DNA of 64,000 bases. It comes from Rhodococcus yunnanensis NBRC 103083 (lineage in GTDB: Bacteria; Actinomycetota; Actinomycetes; Mycobacteriales; Mycobacteriaceae). Below, in pieces: positions 28,356 through 38,099 of this stretch (positions are counted from its first letter, which is position 1; every line of letters starts with the position of its first letter). Location: the NCBI RefSeq assembly GCF_001895005.1, contig NZ_BCXH01000013.1:124001-188000 (forward strand), written 5' to 3'. The position numbers were made by a program, and so were the translations under genes. The notes under the pieces were generated by a model that ran no database searches, was not told the DNA's origin, and saw only the letters and a list, made by a program, of their open reading frames with translations.

Positions 28356-29809
28356 GTTCCAATCCATCTGTGGGGGCGTCCTTTCCGAGTCCACCGGGAG
28401 GATTCGCTCCTGCGCCGGTCCAGTCGAACCGGCGCAACATCGAGCTGCTGCTTCTCGCCGGGGCTGTTCTCATCACGACGCTGTCTCTCGTGTTGGTCGA
28501 GGCCAGCCAGGAGCAGACCATCACGTGGGATCTCGCCAAGTACGCGTTGGCCTATCTCGCCTTGGTGACGGTCGCACATCTGGCCGTCCGAAGGTTCGCC
28601 CCGTACGCCGATCCGTTGCTGCTGCCGATCGTGGCGTTGCTGAACGGGCTCGGGCTGGTGCTGATCCACCGCCTCGACCTCGCCGACCAGCAGGCCGCCG
28701 CATATCTGGGTCAGGAGATTCCGTCACCGGATGCCAACCAGCAGGTGCTGTGGACGACTTTGGCGATCGCCGGCTTCATCGCGGTACTCGTTCTGCTCAA
28801 GGACTACCGGACGCTGGCTCGCTACAGCTACACCGTCGGACTCGCCGGGTTGGTCCTGCTCGCAATACCTGCGATCCTCCCGTCGGCGTTCTCCGAGGTC
28901 AATGGCTCCAAGATCTGGATTCGTCTGCCCGGCTTCAGTCTTCAGCCGGGTGAGTTCGCGAAGATCCTGCTGCTCATCTTCTTCGCGTCGCTGCTGGTGG
29001 CCAAACGCGAGTTGTTCACCACCGCGGGCAAACACGTGCTGGGGATGGATTTCCCTCGTGCACGCGATCTCGGTCCGATCCTGCTGGTGTGGATCGTCTC
29101 GGTGGGTGTTCTCGTATTCGAGAAAGACCTCGGCACGTCCCTGCTGATCTTCGGGACCGTGCTCGTGATGATCTACATCGCCACCGAACGCGTCGGCTGG
29201 CTCATCATCGGTTTCGCTCTGCTGCTGATCGGATTCCTGTTCGCCTACCAGGTCTTCGGCCACGTCAAGATCCGCACCGACACCTGGCTGCACCCGTTCG
29301 ACGACTACAACGACACCGGCTACCAGATCGTGCAGTCGATGTTCAGTTTCGCGACGGGCGGCCTCGCGGGCACGGGTCTCGGTAGTGGACGTCCGTCGCA
29401 GGTTCCGTTCGCGAAGACCGACTTCATCATCGCGACCGTCGGCGAAGAACTGGGTCTCATCGGTCTCGCGGCAGTGTTGATTCTGTACCTCGTGTTCATC
29501 ATCCGTGGCCTGCGCACCGCACTCGCCGTCCGCGACAGCTTCGGCAAACTCCTCGCCGCAGGACTCGCGTTCACCATCGCGATCCAGCTGTTCGTCGTGG
29601 TCGGTGGCGTCACCAAGCTCATCCCGCTCACCGGGCTCACCACGCCGTTCCTGTCCTACGGAGGATCCTCGCTTCTCGCCAACTATCTGCTGCTCGCGCT
29701 TCTGATCAAGATTTCCGACGCGGCCCGTGAACCAGCGACGCCCAAGAAGAAGCCGGCTCCGGCCGCGCCGATCGCAGAGGCGCCGACGGAGATGGTGAAG
29801 CGCCCGTGA
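28352..29809 (+). CDS. rodA: RodA: SEDS peptidoglycan glycosyltransferase
   Basis: This 485-residue polytopic protein of the FtsW/RodA/SpoVE family polymerises lipid II during elongation and works with the class-B PBP encoded next. SEDS signatures are present: WIRLPGFSLQPGEFAKI, FEKDLGTSLLIFGT, YQIVQSMFSFATGGLAGTGLG and TPFLSYGGSSLLANYLLLALL. ATGA overlap with pstP and GTGA overlap with pbpA give tight stoichiometric coupling. Confidence 0.95.
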   Translation: MSSNPSVGASFPSPPGGFAPAPVQSNRRNIELLLLAGAVLITTLSLVLVEASQEQTITWDLAKYALAYLALVTVAHLAVRRFAPYADPLLLPIVALLNGLGLVLIHRLDLADQQAAAYLGQEIPSPDANQQVLWTTLAIAGFIAVLVLLKDYRTLARYSYTVGLAGLVLLAIPAILPSAFSEVNGSKIWIRLPGFSLQPGEFAKILLLIFFASLLVAKRELFTTAGKHVLGMDFPRARDLGPILLVWIVSVGVLVFEKDLGTSLLIFGTVLVMIYIATERVGWLIIGFALLLIGFLFAYQVFGHVKIRTDTWLHPFDDYNDTGYQIVQSMFSFATGGLAGTGLGSGRPSQVPFAKTDFIIATVGEELGLIGLAAVLILYLVFIIRGLRTALAVRDSFGKLLAAGLAFTIAIQLFVVVGGVTKLIPLTGLTTPFLSYGGSSLLANYLLLALLIKISDAAREPATPKKKPAPAAPIAEAPTEMVKRP

Positions 29810-31293
29810 ACACTCCGCTCCGGCGTGTGTCCATCGCCGTCATGGTGATGGTCGTCGCCCTCCTCGCCAACGCCACGTACCTCCAGGTCATCAAAGCCGA
29901 CGATCTGCGCAGTGATCCGCGGAACTCTCGGGTGCTGCTCGACGAGTACTCCCGTCAACGCGGCCAGATCTCCGCGGGCGGTCAGGTACTGGCGGCATCG
30001 GTCGCAACGGACGATCGGTACAAGTATCTGCGCACGTACCCACCGAACCCGGTTGCGACGTCGAGCCCCCTCGCCAATGCGCCCGTGACCGGTTTCTACT
30101 CGATGCTGTACTCGAGCAGCGGCCTGGAGCGGACCGAGGACCAGGTGCTCAACGGCTCGGACGATCGACTGTTCGGCCGCAGGCTGTTCGACCTCATCTC
30201 GGGCCGGGATCCGCGCGGCGGCAACGTCGTCACCACCATCGACCCCGTCGTGCAGCAGGTCGCGTACGACCAGCTCACCTCGCGCGGGTACACCGGATCC
30301 GTCGTTGCGATCGAGCCGTCGACCGGCAAGATTCTCGCGATGGTGAGCACCCCGAGCTACGACCCCAATCTGCTGGCGAGTCACGACGGCGAGCAGACGA
30401 CGGCCGCATGGGACGAGCTCAACGCCGACCCGGGCAAGCCTCTGCTCAACCGGGCGATCTCGGCGACGTACCCTCCCGGCTCGACGTTCAAGGTGCTCGT
30501 GACCGCCGCGGCGCTCGAGCACGGTGCAACCCCGGACGACCAACTGACCGCGGCCCCGAACATCACGTTGCCCGGCACCGAGACGACGCTCGAGAACTAC
30601 AACGGAAGCACGTGCGGCGGCGCTCCGACTGCGTCGCTGCGTGAAGCCTTCGCTCGGTCCTGCAACACGGCGTTCGTCGAGCTGGGCATCAAGACGGGCG
30701 CGGACGCGCTCCGTGACACAGCGTCGGCGTTCGGCATCGGAAACGAAGCGACGTCCATTCCGCTCCCGGTCGCCGACAGCACCATCGGCTCGATTCCGGA
30801 CGACGCCGCACTCGGCCAGTCCAGCATCGGCCAGCGCGATGTTGCTCTGACGCCACTGCAGGACGCGATCATCGCGGCCACCGTGGCCAACGGCGGAGTA
30901 CGGATGAAGCCGCACATGGTCGCGCAGCTCCAGGCACCCGACCTGTCCAACTTGGCGACGACGACCCCGCAGTCGGAAGGCGAGGCGATCAGCCCGCAGA
31001 CCGCGGCAACGCTGACCTCGCTGATGGTCGGCGCGGAGAACAACGCCGGATCCGAAGGCAAGATCCCCGGCGTACAGATCGCGTCGAAGACCGGTACCGC
31101 CGAGCACGGCACCGACCCGCGCAACACGGCGCCGCACGCGTGGTACATCGGCTTCGCTCCCGCCGACAACCCGAAGATCGCAATTGCCGTTCTCGTCGAG
31201 GACGGCGGAGACAGGGCGCTCGCAGCGACCGGTGGCTCGGTTGCCGCTCCGGTCGGTCGCGCGGTCATCGCTGCCGGACTGCAGGGGAGGTAA
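29806..31293 (+). CDS. pbpA: PbpA: class-B penicillin-binding transpeptidase
   Basis: This 495-residue membrane-anchored D,D-transpeptidase cross-links peptidoglycan. It has an N-terminal membrane helix (about 8-25), a dimerisation/pedestal region, and then the catalytic motifs SxxK (S226-T-F-K229), SxN (S285-C-N287) and KTG (K428-T-G). In mycobacteria PbpA is phosphorylated by PknB and needed for septation. The GTG overlaps the rodA stop, forming the expected SEDS/bPBP pair. Confidence 0.95.
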   Translation: MNTPLRRVSIAVMVMVVALLANATYLQVIKADDLRSDPRNSRVLLDEYSRQRGQISAGGQVLAASVATDDRYKYLRTYPPNPVATSSPLANAPVTGFYSMLYSSSGLERTEDQVLNGSDDRLFGRRLFDLISGRDPRGGNVVTTIDPVVQQVAYDQLTSRGYTGSVVAIEPSTGKILAMVSTPSYDPNLLASHDGEQTTAAWDELNADPGKPLLNRAISATYPPGSTFKVLVTAAALEHGATPDDQLTAAPNITLPGTETTLENYNGSTCGGAPTASLREAFARSCNTAFVELGIKTGADALRDTASAFGIGNEATSIPLPVADSTIGSIPDDAALGQSSIGQRDVALTPLQDAIIAATVANGGVRMKPHMVAQLQAPDLSNLATTTPQSEGEAISPQTAATLTSLMVGAENNAGSEGKIPGVQIASKTGTAEHGTDPRNTAPHAWYIGFAPADNPKIAIAVLVEDGGDRALAATGGSVAAPVGRAVIAAGLQGR

Positions 31294-31297
31294 CGGT

Positions 31298-32725
31298 ATG
31301 CCATTGAGCAACGGTGCGGTCATCGCACAGCGGTACCGCCTCATTCGGCTCATCGCGACGGGCGGAATGGGTCAGGTCTGGGAGGCGATGGACAATCGCC
31401 TCGATCGCCGGGTCGCGGTCAAGGTCCTCAAAGCCGAATTCTCCGAGGATCCGGAGTTCCTGCAGCGCTTCCGTTTCGAAGCTCGAACGACCGCTCAGCT
31501 CAACCATCCCGGCATCGCCGGCGTCTACGACTACGGCGAGACTCGCGACGAGGCAGGCGAATCCCTCGCCTACCTCGTGATGGAACTCGTCAACGGCGAG
31601 CCACTGAACGCGGTTCTCGGGCGCATCGGACGGCTTCCGCTCGGACACGCCCTCGACATGCTCGAGCAGACCGGTCGCGCACTCCAGATCGCACACTCCG
31701 CAGGCGTCGTCCACCGCGACGTCAAACCCGGCAACATCATGATCACCCCTGCCGGTCAGGTGAAGATCACCGACTTCGGCATCGCCAAAGCCGTCGACGC
31801 ATCCCCGGTCACCAAGACCGGCATGGTCATGGGCACCGCCCAGTACATTGCCCCCGAGCAGGCACTCGGCAGCGAAGCGACCTCGGCGAGCGACGTCTAT
31901 TCGCTCGGCGCCGTCGGATACGAGGTGCTGTCCGGATCGCGTCCCTTCACCGGTGAAGGGGCACTCACGGTCGCGATGAAGCACGTTCGCGAGATGCCTG
32001 CTCCGTTACCGAACGATCTTCCGCCCGGCGTCCGTGAATTGATCGAGATCACCATGGCGAAGGATCCTGCCGCGCGGTATGCGAACGGCGGCGAGTTCGC
32101 CGACGCGGTGGCCGCGGTACGCGCAGGTCGTCGCCCGCCTGCTCCGGGTACCGGCCGTGGGCCGGGCACCGGACGCGTGATGATGCCCGGCGTCGTCGCT
32201 GCCCCGGACAGCACGCAGATGATGCCGACGTCGCAGAATCAGTACACCGGCCCGACGACGGGGGCAGCAGCACCCGCCGAGCCGGAGAAGACCGGTATGA
32301 CGTCGGCGCAGAAAGCTCTGGCGTGGGGCGGCGGCGGTCTGTTGCTGCTGGCGGTCATCATCGGCGGATTCGTGCTGTTGAATCGGCAGGACGAGACACC
32401 GACGCCGTTCACGCCGCCGACGACGACCTCGCAGCGGCCGACGACCACCACCGTGCCGCCGACCACGACCCCTCAACCGACCACGACGACGGTGCCGCCG
32501 ACGACAACCGAGGAACCGACGACCACCACCGAGCCGCCGACCACGACCCCCGAACCGACCACGACGACGGTGCCGCCGACAACGACTGCGGCCCCGACCA
32601 CCACCACCGGTCAGTTCACGATTCCTTCCATCACGTTGCCCACGCTGCCCGGCGCAGGCGACGACGAGGACTCCGGCGAACTCGAGAACCCCTTCCTCAG
32701 GCCTGATCGACAAGGACAGCGATGA
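31298..32725 (+). CDS. pknA: PknA: receptor-like Ser/Thr protein kinase
   Basis: This 475-residue kinase has a domain at 1-270 with the glycine loop ATGGMGQV, catalytic Lys42, HRDVKPGN and DFGIAK with an activation loop containing [10 protein letters not shown] membrane helix lies at about 345-365 ([18 protein letters not shown]), followed by a repetitive [13 protein letters not shown] extracytoplasmic tail of about 80 residues with no sensor domain. PknA controls cell shape and division. The ATG at 31298 follows GGGGAGG. It is coupled to pknB by an ATGA overlap. Confidence 0.95.
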   Translation: MPLSNGAVIAQRYRLIRLIATGGMGQVWEAMDNRLDRRVAVKVLKAEFSEDPEFLQRFRFEARTTAQLNHPGIAGVYDYGETRDEAGESLAYLVMELVNGEPLNAVLGRIGRLPLGHALDMLEQTGRALQIAHSAGVVHRDVKPGNIMITPAGQVKITDFGIAKAVDASPVTKTGMVMGTAQYIAPEQALGSEATSASDVYSLGAVGYEVLSGSRPFTGEGALTVAMKHVREMPAPLPNDLPPGVRELIEITMAKDPAARYANGGEFADAVAAVRAGRRPPAPGTGRGPGTGRVMMPGVVAAPDSTQMMPTSQNQYTGPTTGAAAPAEPEKTGMTSAQKALAWGGGGLLLLAVIIGGFVLLNRQDETPTPFTPPTTTSQRPTTTTVPPTTTPQPTTTTVPPTTTEEPTTTTEPPTTTPEPTTTTVPPTTTAAPTTTTGQFTIPSITLPTLPGAGDDEDSGELENPFLRPDRQGQR

Positions 32726-34638
32726 CGACACCCCGCAATCTCTCCTCCCGCTACGAGCTGGGCGAGATTCTCGGCTTCGGTGGTATGTCCGAGGTCCATC
32801 TCGCTCGGGACGAACGCCTCGATCGTGATGTAGCGATCAAGGTTCTTCGTGCCGACCTCGCCCGCGATCCGACGTTCTACCTGCGGTTCCGCCGGGAAGC
32901 GCAGAACGCCGCCGCCCTCAACCACCCCGCGATCGTCGCCGTCTACGACACCGGTGAAGCCGAAACCGAAGCCGGACCGCTTCCGTTCATCGTCATGGAG
33001 TACGTCGACGGCAACACCCTGCGCGACATCGTCCGCGCCGAGGGGCCGATGGCTCCGCGTCGGGCGATGGAGGTCATCGCCGACGTCTGCGCTGCCCTGG
33101 ACTTCAGCCACCGCAACGGCATCGTTCACCGTGACGTCAAACCCGCGAATGTGATGATCAACAACGCGGGTGCGGTCAAGGTGATGGACTTCGGTATCGC
33201 TCGGGCGATCGCCGACAGCTCGAGCCCGATGACGCAGACCGCTGCCGTCATCGGCACCGCGCAGTATCTGTCGCCGGAACAGGCGAGAGGCGAGCAGGTC
33301 GATGCACGCTCGGACGTCTACTCGCTCGGTTGTGTGCTGTTCGAGATCCTGACCGGGGAGCCGCCGTTCAAGGGCGACTCACCCGTCGCGGTGGCCTACC
33401 AGCACGTCAGGGAAGATCCGCAGCTGCCCTCGCGCGTCAACCCGTCGATCCCCCGTGAGCTCGACTCCATCATCCTCAAGGCGATGGCGAAGAACCCGGC
33501 CAACCGGTATCAGACAGCCGCCGAGATGCGTACCGATCTCGTACGCGTACTCGGTGGCCAACGACCGAGCGCGCCGACCGTCATGAACGACGAGGACCGC
33601 ACCACGATCCTCGGGACCATGGACACGCGACAGCCGCAGACGCACTCCGCCGACACGTCCGCCGCAGCGGCAACCACCCGCCACTCCGACGGTGAGGATC
33701 CGCCGAAACGGCGCGGGCTTCGTATCGCACTGCTGGCTCTTGCAGCCGTGGTCGTCGTCGGCATCGTCGGTGCGTTCCTGCTGTCGCTCGGCCCGTCGAC
33801 GGATCGCGTCACGGTCCCCACCGTCGCGAATCTCGATTCCGCCGAAGCGGTGTCGACCCTGCAGGACCTGGGGCTCCGCGTGAACGTCCAGGACAAGCCC
33901 GATCCGACGGTACCGACGGGCAAGGTCATCGGATCACAGCCGGCAGGAGGGACCGAAGTGGATTCGCCGAGCAACGTCAACCTCGACGTCTCCACCGGAC
34001 CCGAGCAGGTCCAGGTCCCGCAGCTAGGCGGCAAGACGCAGCAGCAGGCCGCGCAAGCACTCTCCGATGTCGGGCTCGAACTCGACGGCACCGTCGGCCG
34101 CGCAACATCGACACCGGAGAACCTCGACAAGGTCGTCGAGCAGAACCCGTCGACGGGGGTCGGCATCACCGTCGGATCCGCCGTCCGGGTCACCCTCGGG
34201 AGCGGACCGGCGCAGGTCCGCGTGCCGAACGTCGTCGGCCAGCAGATCGAGGTGGCGCAACCCAACGTCGAAGGCGCTGGATTCAAGGTTCGGATCGAAA
34301 ACATCGACTCGGGTCAGCCGGTCGGCCAGGTCGTCTCGACCACTCCAGCAGGCGGCAGCAACGCCACCGAGGGCGATACCGTCACACTGCAGGTGTCGAA
34401 CGGAGACAAGATCCCGATGCCGGATCTGCTCGGACTCACCGCCTCGCAGGCCCTCTCTGCCCTCGAGGCCGCCGGATGGACGGGAACGAGCGCCAACATC
34501 ACCTCGACCACCCAGAGCACCCTCGATCCGACACTCGTGGGCCGCGTCGTCAATCAGGCCGAGCCCGCGGGCTCGGAGATCACCAAGACGCAGAGCTTGA
34601 ACCTGAGCATCGGAACCTTGGGAATCCCGCCGAGGTAG
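32722..34638 (+). CDS. pknB: PknB: PASTA-domain Ser/Thr protein kinase
   Basis: This 638-residue transmembrane kinase has the catalytic Lys40, HRDVKPAN and DFGIARAI motifs within residues 1-275. A membrane helix lies at about 334-357, followed by four PASTA repeats starting near VTVPTV, VQVPQL, VRVPNV and IPMPDL. These bind muropeptides and lipid II outside the cell. The architecture and length match mycobacterial PknB, the essential regulator of cell-wall synthesis. It closes the fhaB-to-pknB operon; a hairpin follows the stop. Confidence 0.96.
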   Translation: MTTPRNLSSRYELGEILGFGGMSEVHLARDERLDRDVAIKVLRADLARDPTFYLRFRREAQNAAALNHPAIVAVYDTGEAETEAGPLPFIVMEYVDGNTLRDIVRAEGPMAPRRAMEVIADVCAALDFSHRNGIVHRDVKPANVMINNAGAVKVMDFGIARAIADSSSPMTQTAAVIGTAQYLSPEQARGEQVDARSDVYSLGCVLFEILTGEPPFKGDSPVAVAYQHVREDPQLPSRVNPSIPRELDSIILKAMAKNPANRYQTAAEMRTDLVRVLGGQRPSAPTVMNDEDRTTILGTMDTRQPQTHSADTSAAAATTRHSDGEDPPKRRGLRIALLALAAVVVVGIVGAFLLSLGPSTDRVTVPTVANLDSAEAVSTLQDLGLRVNVQDKPDPTVPTGKVIGSQPAGGTEVDSPSNVNLDVSTGPEQVQVPQLGGKTQQQAAQALSDVGLELDGTVGRATSTPENLDKVVEQNPSTGVGITVGSAVRVTLGSGPAQVRVPNVVGQQIEVAQPNVEGAGFKVRIENIDSGQPVGQVVSTTPAGGSNATEGDTVTLQVSNGDKIPMPDLLGLTASQALSALEAAGWTGTSANITSTTQSTLDPTLVGRVVNQAEPAGSEITKTQSLNLSIGTLGIPPR

Positions 34639-34648
34639 CTGCCTGTCG

Positions 34649-34683
34649 AGTGCGTGGTCACCTTCGGCGGTGTCCACGCACTC
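34649..34683. terminator. Hairpin between convergent pknB and trpG
   Basis: GAGTGCGTGG (34649-34658) pairs with CCACGCACTC (34674-34683), with a smaller inner ACC/GGT stem around TTCGGC. There is no T-tract. Its position, 11 bases after the pknB stop and over the trpG stop, suggests a bidirectional terminator. Confidence 0.6.
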
Positions 34684-35368
34684 ACAGGGCAGGCGTGGAG
34701 CCGGCCGGAGCGACCAACGTGGGTGTCGGAGAGGCCGCACTGGCGACCTGCGCCTCGAGCTGGCGGACCAGCTGGTCGTCGAGCTCGAGCCCGCAGACGG
34801 CGAGCCAGTTCGCCAACATCCGGTGTCCTCCCTCGGTGAGGATCGACTCCGGGTGGAACTGAACGCCGTGGATGGGTAGCTCGCGGTGACGCATCGCCAT
34901 CACCAACCCCGAATCGGTTCGTCCGGTCACTTCGAGCACATCGGGAATGGTCTCCTCCACCACCGTGAGCGAGTGGTAGCGCGTGGCGGTGAACGGCTCG
35001 GACAGTCCGGCCAGCACGCCGACTCCGGAGTGATGGACCTTGCTCGTCTTGCCGTGCAGAAGCTCCGGTGCGCGGTCGACGGTCGCACCGAACGCAGCAC
35101 CGATCGCTTGATGGCCGAGGCACACGCCCAGAACCGGAGTGCCCGACGCGGCAGCCGCCGTCACCAGCTCCATCGTCGCGCCTGCCCGTTGCGGGGTGCC
35201 GGGGCCCGGACTGAGCAGGATGCCGTCGAACTCTGCAGCCACGGCGTCACGGTCGGCAAGGCGGTCGTCGTCGTTCCGCCAGACGGTCGCGTCGACTCCC
35301 AGCTGACCCAGATACTGCACGAGGTTGAAGACGAAGCTGTCGTAGTTGTCGACGACCAGGATGCGCAT
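34682..35368 (-). CDS. trpG: Class-I glutamine amidotransferase TrpG/PabA (anthranilate or ADC synthase component II)
   Basis: This 228-residue enzyme has the triad Cys83 (GVCLGHQAIG), His172 and Glu174 (HGVQFHPESILTEGG) and the opening MRILVVDNYDSFVFNLVQYL. It supplies ammonia to TrpE and/or PabB for tryptophan or folate synthesis. The mycobacterial orthologue lies at the same place beside pknB and is thought to serve both pathways. I use the ATG at 35368, where family conservation begins; the upstream extension has no similarity. Confidence 0.93.
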   Translation of the reverse strand: MRILVVDNYDSFVFNLVQYLGQLGVDATVWRNDDDRLADRDAVAAEFDGILLSPGPGTPQRAGATMELVTAAAASGTPVLGVCLGHQAIGAAFGATVDRAPELLHGKTSKVHHSGVGVLAGLSEPFTATRYHSLTVVEETIPDVLEVTGRTDSGLVMAMRHRELPIHGVQFHPESILTEGGHRMLANWLAVCGLELDDQLVRQLEAQVASAASPTPTLVAPAGSTPAL

Positions 35369-35414
35369 GCGCCCAGAATAGGTGAACCGACCTAGTGCGG
35401 AACCGGCAAGGCCG

Positions 35415-36173
35415 TCATCGAGCCGGTTGTGCGAACCGAGTCCGTACCGGGCCGTCGTGACCTGGAACCTCCAGATCGGCCGAGGATGCGGCCCGATAGC
35501 CCAGGCCGTAGCGCAGCGCGTACTGCTGGAACACGCGTACACCTGGGTTGTTCGCGAGCGCAGCGTCAAGGCGCGCCGGATCCCCCAACGCCGTGACGAC
35601 GTACGGCGGGCTGTACGTGCGACCACCCAACAGCAGCGTGTTCCCGATGCATCGCGGAGCCACTTCGCTGACGATGCGCTGGTCCTGCATCGCGATCGCC
35701 GACGCGCCGCCGGTCCACAGGGCGTTCAGCACACTCTGGACGTCCTGCTGATGCACCACGAGGTCGTCCGGAGATGCGTCGGAGGCGTATCTGCCGTCCG
35801 CGGCGCGAGGTGCGTCGGTCAACGTGACCACGACGCCCGGTCCTGACTCCGGGTTCAGTCCGGCAGCGCCGTTCAACGCCTCCGACCGGGCAAGCGTCGT
35901 TCCCACGTCGGCGTCGCCCGATGCTGCTTGTCTCTGCAGCTCCTCGAGTTGCAGAGACAGGTTCTCCCGGTCGGTTTCGGCCTCTTCGGTGCTGGTCTGC
36001 GCGCTTCTGACCAGATCGGACAACCGCGTGGTATCCGATCTGCGGATCTCGTTGCCCGCGGACATGTGCCGCGTAGTGGCCAGGAGCAGCCCGACGACGA
36101 TGCAGACCACGAGCACGAGGATCTGCCAGCCGTGGTCGGCCAGAGGGGTTCGATGTCGGTGGCGCTCGGTCAT
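35415..36173 (-). CDS. DUF881 membrane protein (Rv0012-like)
   Basis: This 252-residue protein has one N-terminal membrane helix (ILVLVVCIVVGLLLATT, about 18-35), a coiled-coil-like stretch (LVRSAQTSTEEAETDRENLSL) and a C-terminal DUF881 domain (GPGVVVTLTDAP, VVHQQDVQSVLNALW, GNTLLLGG). DUF881 proteins sit beside crgA in many actinobacteria; the function is unknown but probably linked to division. The start is uncertain: the ATG at 36173 is closest to family length, and an in-frame ATG at 36248 would add 25 residues. Confidence 0.82.
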   Translation of the reverse strand: MTERHRHRTPLADHGWQILVLVVCIVVGLLLATTRHMSAGNEIRRSDTTRLSDLVRSAQTSTEEAETDRENLSLQLEELQRQAASGDADVGTTLARSEALNGAAGLNPESGPGVVVTLTDAPRAADGRYASDASPDDLVVHQQDVQSVLNALWTGGASAIAMQDQRIVSEVAPRCIGNTLLLGGRTYSPPYVVTALGDPARLDAALANNPGVRVFQQYALRYGLGYRAASSADLEVPGHDGPVRTRFAQPAR

Positions 36174-36289
36174 GACCTCGTCCGGTGCTCTCGCGTGCGA
36201 TTCTCCTGCGCTAGCGTGTACTGGGCGAGTATCGGATGGATACGACACCCGCCCCGAAAGCAGACGCTACCCGCTCGGTCCGTACCGGT

Positions 36290-36332
36290 TTGTCCACAGC
36301 CTGTGCCTGAGGTAGTCCACATGTGTGGATTA
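36290..36332. promoter_or_regulatory. DnaA boxes in the DUF881/crgA divergent promoter
   Basis: TTGTCCACA (36290-36298) is a perfect box and TGTGGATTA (36324-36332) has one mismatch. They lie 36-78 bases upstream of the crgA ATG. They form the left end of the cluster that continues at 36678-36911. Confidence 0.5.
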
Positions 36333-36367
36333 CCGCGATCGAGCAACGACGACGAAGAGGTTCGAAG

Positions 36368-36631
36368 ATGCCCAAATCGAAGGTTCGTAAGAAGAAGGAC
36401 TACACGATCGCGCCTGGCGCCCACACTCCCGGGGTTGTGAAAGCAGGCCCGTCGAGCACGCTCTATGTGTCGGTGATGCTGGGATTCATGCTGGTAGGGC
36501 TCCTGTGGTTGCTGGTGTACTACTTGGCTGCCGATGACCTTGCATGGATGAACGGCCTCGGTGCGTGGAACTTCCTGATCGGTTTCGGATTCATGGTCGT
36601 CGGTCTCGTGATGACCATGAAATGGCGATGA
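36368..36631 (+). CDS. crgA: CrgA cell-division regulator
   Basis: This 87-residue protein has a basic N-terminus (MPKSKVRKKKDYTI) and two membrane helices (about 31-53 and 66-84), the CrgA/WhiP layout. CrgA binds FtsZ, FtsI/PBPs and CwsA and modulates septum formation and peptidoglycan synthase recruitment in actinobacteria. It lies between DUF881 and the PH gene exactly as in mycobacteria. The ATG at 36368 follows GAAGAGG. DnaA-box sequences lie both upstream and downstream. Confidence 0.94.
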   Translation: MPKSKVRKKKDYTIAPGAHTPGVVKAGPSSTLYVSVMLGFMLVGLLWLLVYYLAADDLAWMNGLGAWNFLIGFGFMVVGLVMTMKWR

Positions 36632-36677
36632 CAACGCCTCTCGTGGCTCTACTTACACACGTGTCATTCATCCCCAA

Positions 36678-36717
36678 TGTGGATAACTCCTGTGGATAAC
36701 TCGGCAGACTATCCACA
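36678..36717. promoter_or_regulatory. Triple DnaA-box cluster upstream of the PH-domain gene
   Basis: TGTGGATAA occurs twice (36678-36686 and 36691-36699, spaced 13 bases), both perfect. CTATCCACA (36709-36717, one mismatch) follows in the opposite orientation. If the gene starts at the GTG at 36722, all three lie directly in its leader. Confidence 0.55.
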
Positions 36718-36721
36718 GGAT

Positions 36722-37159
36722 GTGCACAAGACCTCGTGGGCGACTCCGACCGTCGCTGTGGTCGCGCTCACAATCGGCGGATTGGTGCTGGTCGTGGCCT
36801 CGTTCTTCACCGGCACCGATCCCGCGGGCCGATTTCTCGTATCGCTGGCGGCCATCGGCCTGTGGATAATCGCCGGTTTGGCGGCATGGCAACGCCCAAG
36901 GCTGTGGATAGACGGCGAGTCTCTGTCGATGAAGCGTCTCTCGGGAGTGAAGACCTACCGCCGCGACGAGATCACCCGCGTGAAACTGGTCCGCTATCCG
37001 CGTTTGGGTCGACGAGTCCCGATGCTGGAATTGGATCTGCAGCGATCCGGCGAAGACGACGACCGACTCGTCATCCTCGGGCGGTGGGATCTGGGCACCG
37101 ACCCCAGGGATGTGTACGACGCCCTCGAGCGTCACGGCCTGGTGCCGCCGGAGCGCTGA
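36722..37159 (+). CDS. PH-domain membrane protein (Rv0010c-like)
   Basis: This is about 145 residues, with two membrane helices near the N-terminus (VAVVALTIGGLVLVVASFF and LVSLAAIGLWIIAGLAAW) followed by a small bacterial PH-like domain (RLWIDGESLSMKRLSGVKTYRR). The function is unknown; the mycobacterial counterpart (about 141 residues) neighbours crgA. An ATG at 36677 is in frame, but that extension is translated DnaA-box sequence. I prefer the GTG at 36722, which has AGGA just upstream and gives family length. The codons TGG ATA, using the rare ATA, occur twice inside the gene at further DnaA-box matches. Confidence 0.8.
   Translation: MHKTSWATPTVAVVALTIGGLVLVVASFFTGTDPAGRFLVSLAAIGLWIIAGLAAWQRPRLWIDGESLSMKRLSGVKTYRRDEITRVKLVRYPRLGRRVPMLELDLQRSGEDDDRLVILGRWDLGTDPRDVYDALERHGLVPPER
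36861..36911. promoter_or_regulatory. DnaA-box sequences inside the PH-domain gene
   Basis: TGTGGATAA (36861-36869) is a perfect match and TGTGGATAG (36903-36911) has one mismatch. Both are encoded as Leu-Trp-Ile with the rare ATA codon, which hints at constraint on DNA rather than protein. Confidence 0.4.
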
Positions 37160-37168
37160 ATGTCGGGG

Positions 37169-38068
37169 TCAGAGTCCGAGCTGAGCACGTAGGTCGAGCA
37201 CCCGCACCGCGATGATCGCCAGTGCGAGGGCGGCAACGCCTGCGACGGCGATCCAGCCGACCCACGGTGAACGCGTCCGGCTGGGCAGAAAAACAATGGC
37301 GGCGGACGCGGCAGCGCCTGCGACGAGCCCGCCCATGTGGCCCCACAGCGAGATACTGGGTACCGAGACACTGATGACGATGTTCAGGCCGATCACGGCC
37401 AGCACGGGCGTCGGGCTGCGTTTGAGTTTCAGCAGAATGACCGCCTGCGCGCCGAGCAGGCCGAAGATCGCGCCCGATGCGCCGACGGTGACGGCCCCCG
37501 GTGCCTCCAGAACCATGACCGATGCGCTGCCGCCGAGAAGCGAGACCACGTACACCGCGATGTAGCGGGATCTGCCGAGAACAGCTTCGAGGTCTCTACC
37601 GATGATGTACAGCGCGAACATGTTCACGAGCAGGTGTATCGGTCCCGAATGCAGGAAACCGCTACCGATCAGCCGCTCGACGTCACCTGTCGCGACCGCA
37701 GGTGGGTACAGCGCCCACTGTTGGAAGAGGCCGGAACCGCTGGTGTTTCCCATCACCGAACGCGATTGCACGGCCGTCACCGCGAAGGCGAGGACGTTCA
37801 GTCCCATGATGATGTAGGTGACCAACCCGTACGACGACGCAGCGGGAGCGCCGACGACCGTACGAACGGGCATGACGGACGCATTCGCGGCCTGAATGCA
37901 GTCGACACAGTGCTGACCGACCGCCGCGGGCCGCAAGCACTCCGGGCACGACGGCCTTCCGCAGCGCGAGCACGCAAGACCTGTAGGGCGGTCGGGGTGC
38001 CGAATGCACCGCGACTGAGGTGGGGTGGGCTGATCGCCAGGCGCGCCACCCCAGCCGGGGTTCGTCAT
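37169..38068 (-). CDS. Rhomboid intramembrane serine protease with N-terminal zinc-binding domain
   Basis: This is a 299-residue protein. The N-terminus (about 15-60) has a cysteine/histidine-rich B-box-like zinc finger (CIRHPDRPTGLACSRCGRPS and on to HCVDC). Six or so membrane helices follow, with the rhomboid catalytic Ser in GASGAIFGLLG, the His in WGHMGGLVAG, and the GxxxHxxxN motif as HLLVNMFALY. Rhomboids cleave membrane-protein helices; the substrate is unknown. It lies convergent with the PH gene and shares direction with ppiA 31 bases upstream. Confidence 0.92.
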   Translation of the reverse strand: MTNPGWGGAPGDQPTPPQSRCIRHPDRPTGLACSRCGRPSCPECLRPAAVGQHCVDCIQAANASVMPVRTVVGAPAASSYGLVTYIIMGLNVLAFAVTAVQSRSVMGNTSGSGLFQQWALYPPAVATGDVERLIGSGFLHSGPIHLLVNMFALYIIGRDLEAVLGRSRYIAVYVVSLLGGSASVMVLEAPGAVTVGASGAIFGLLGAQAVILLKLKRSPTPVLAVIGLNIVISVSVPSISLWGHMGGLVAGAAASAAIVFLPSRTRSPWVGWIAVAGVAALALAIIAVRVLDLRAQLGL

Positions 38069-38099
38069 GATGAAGAAGAGTCCTTCTGTGCGAAAAAGG

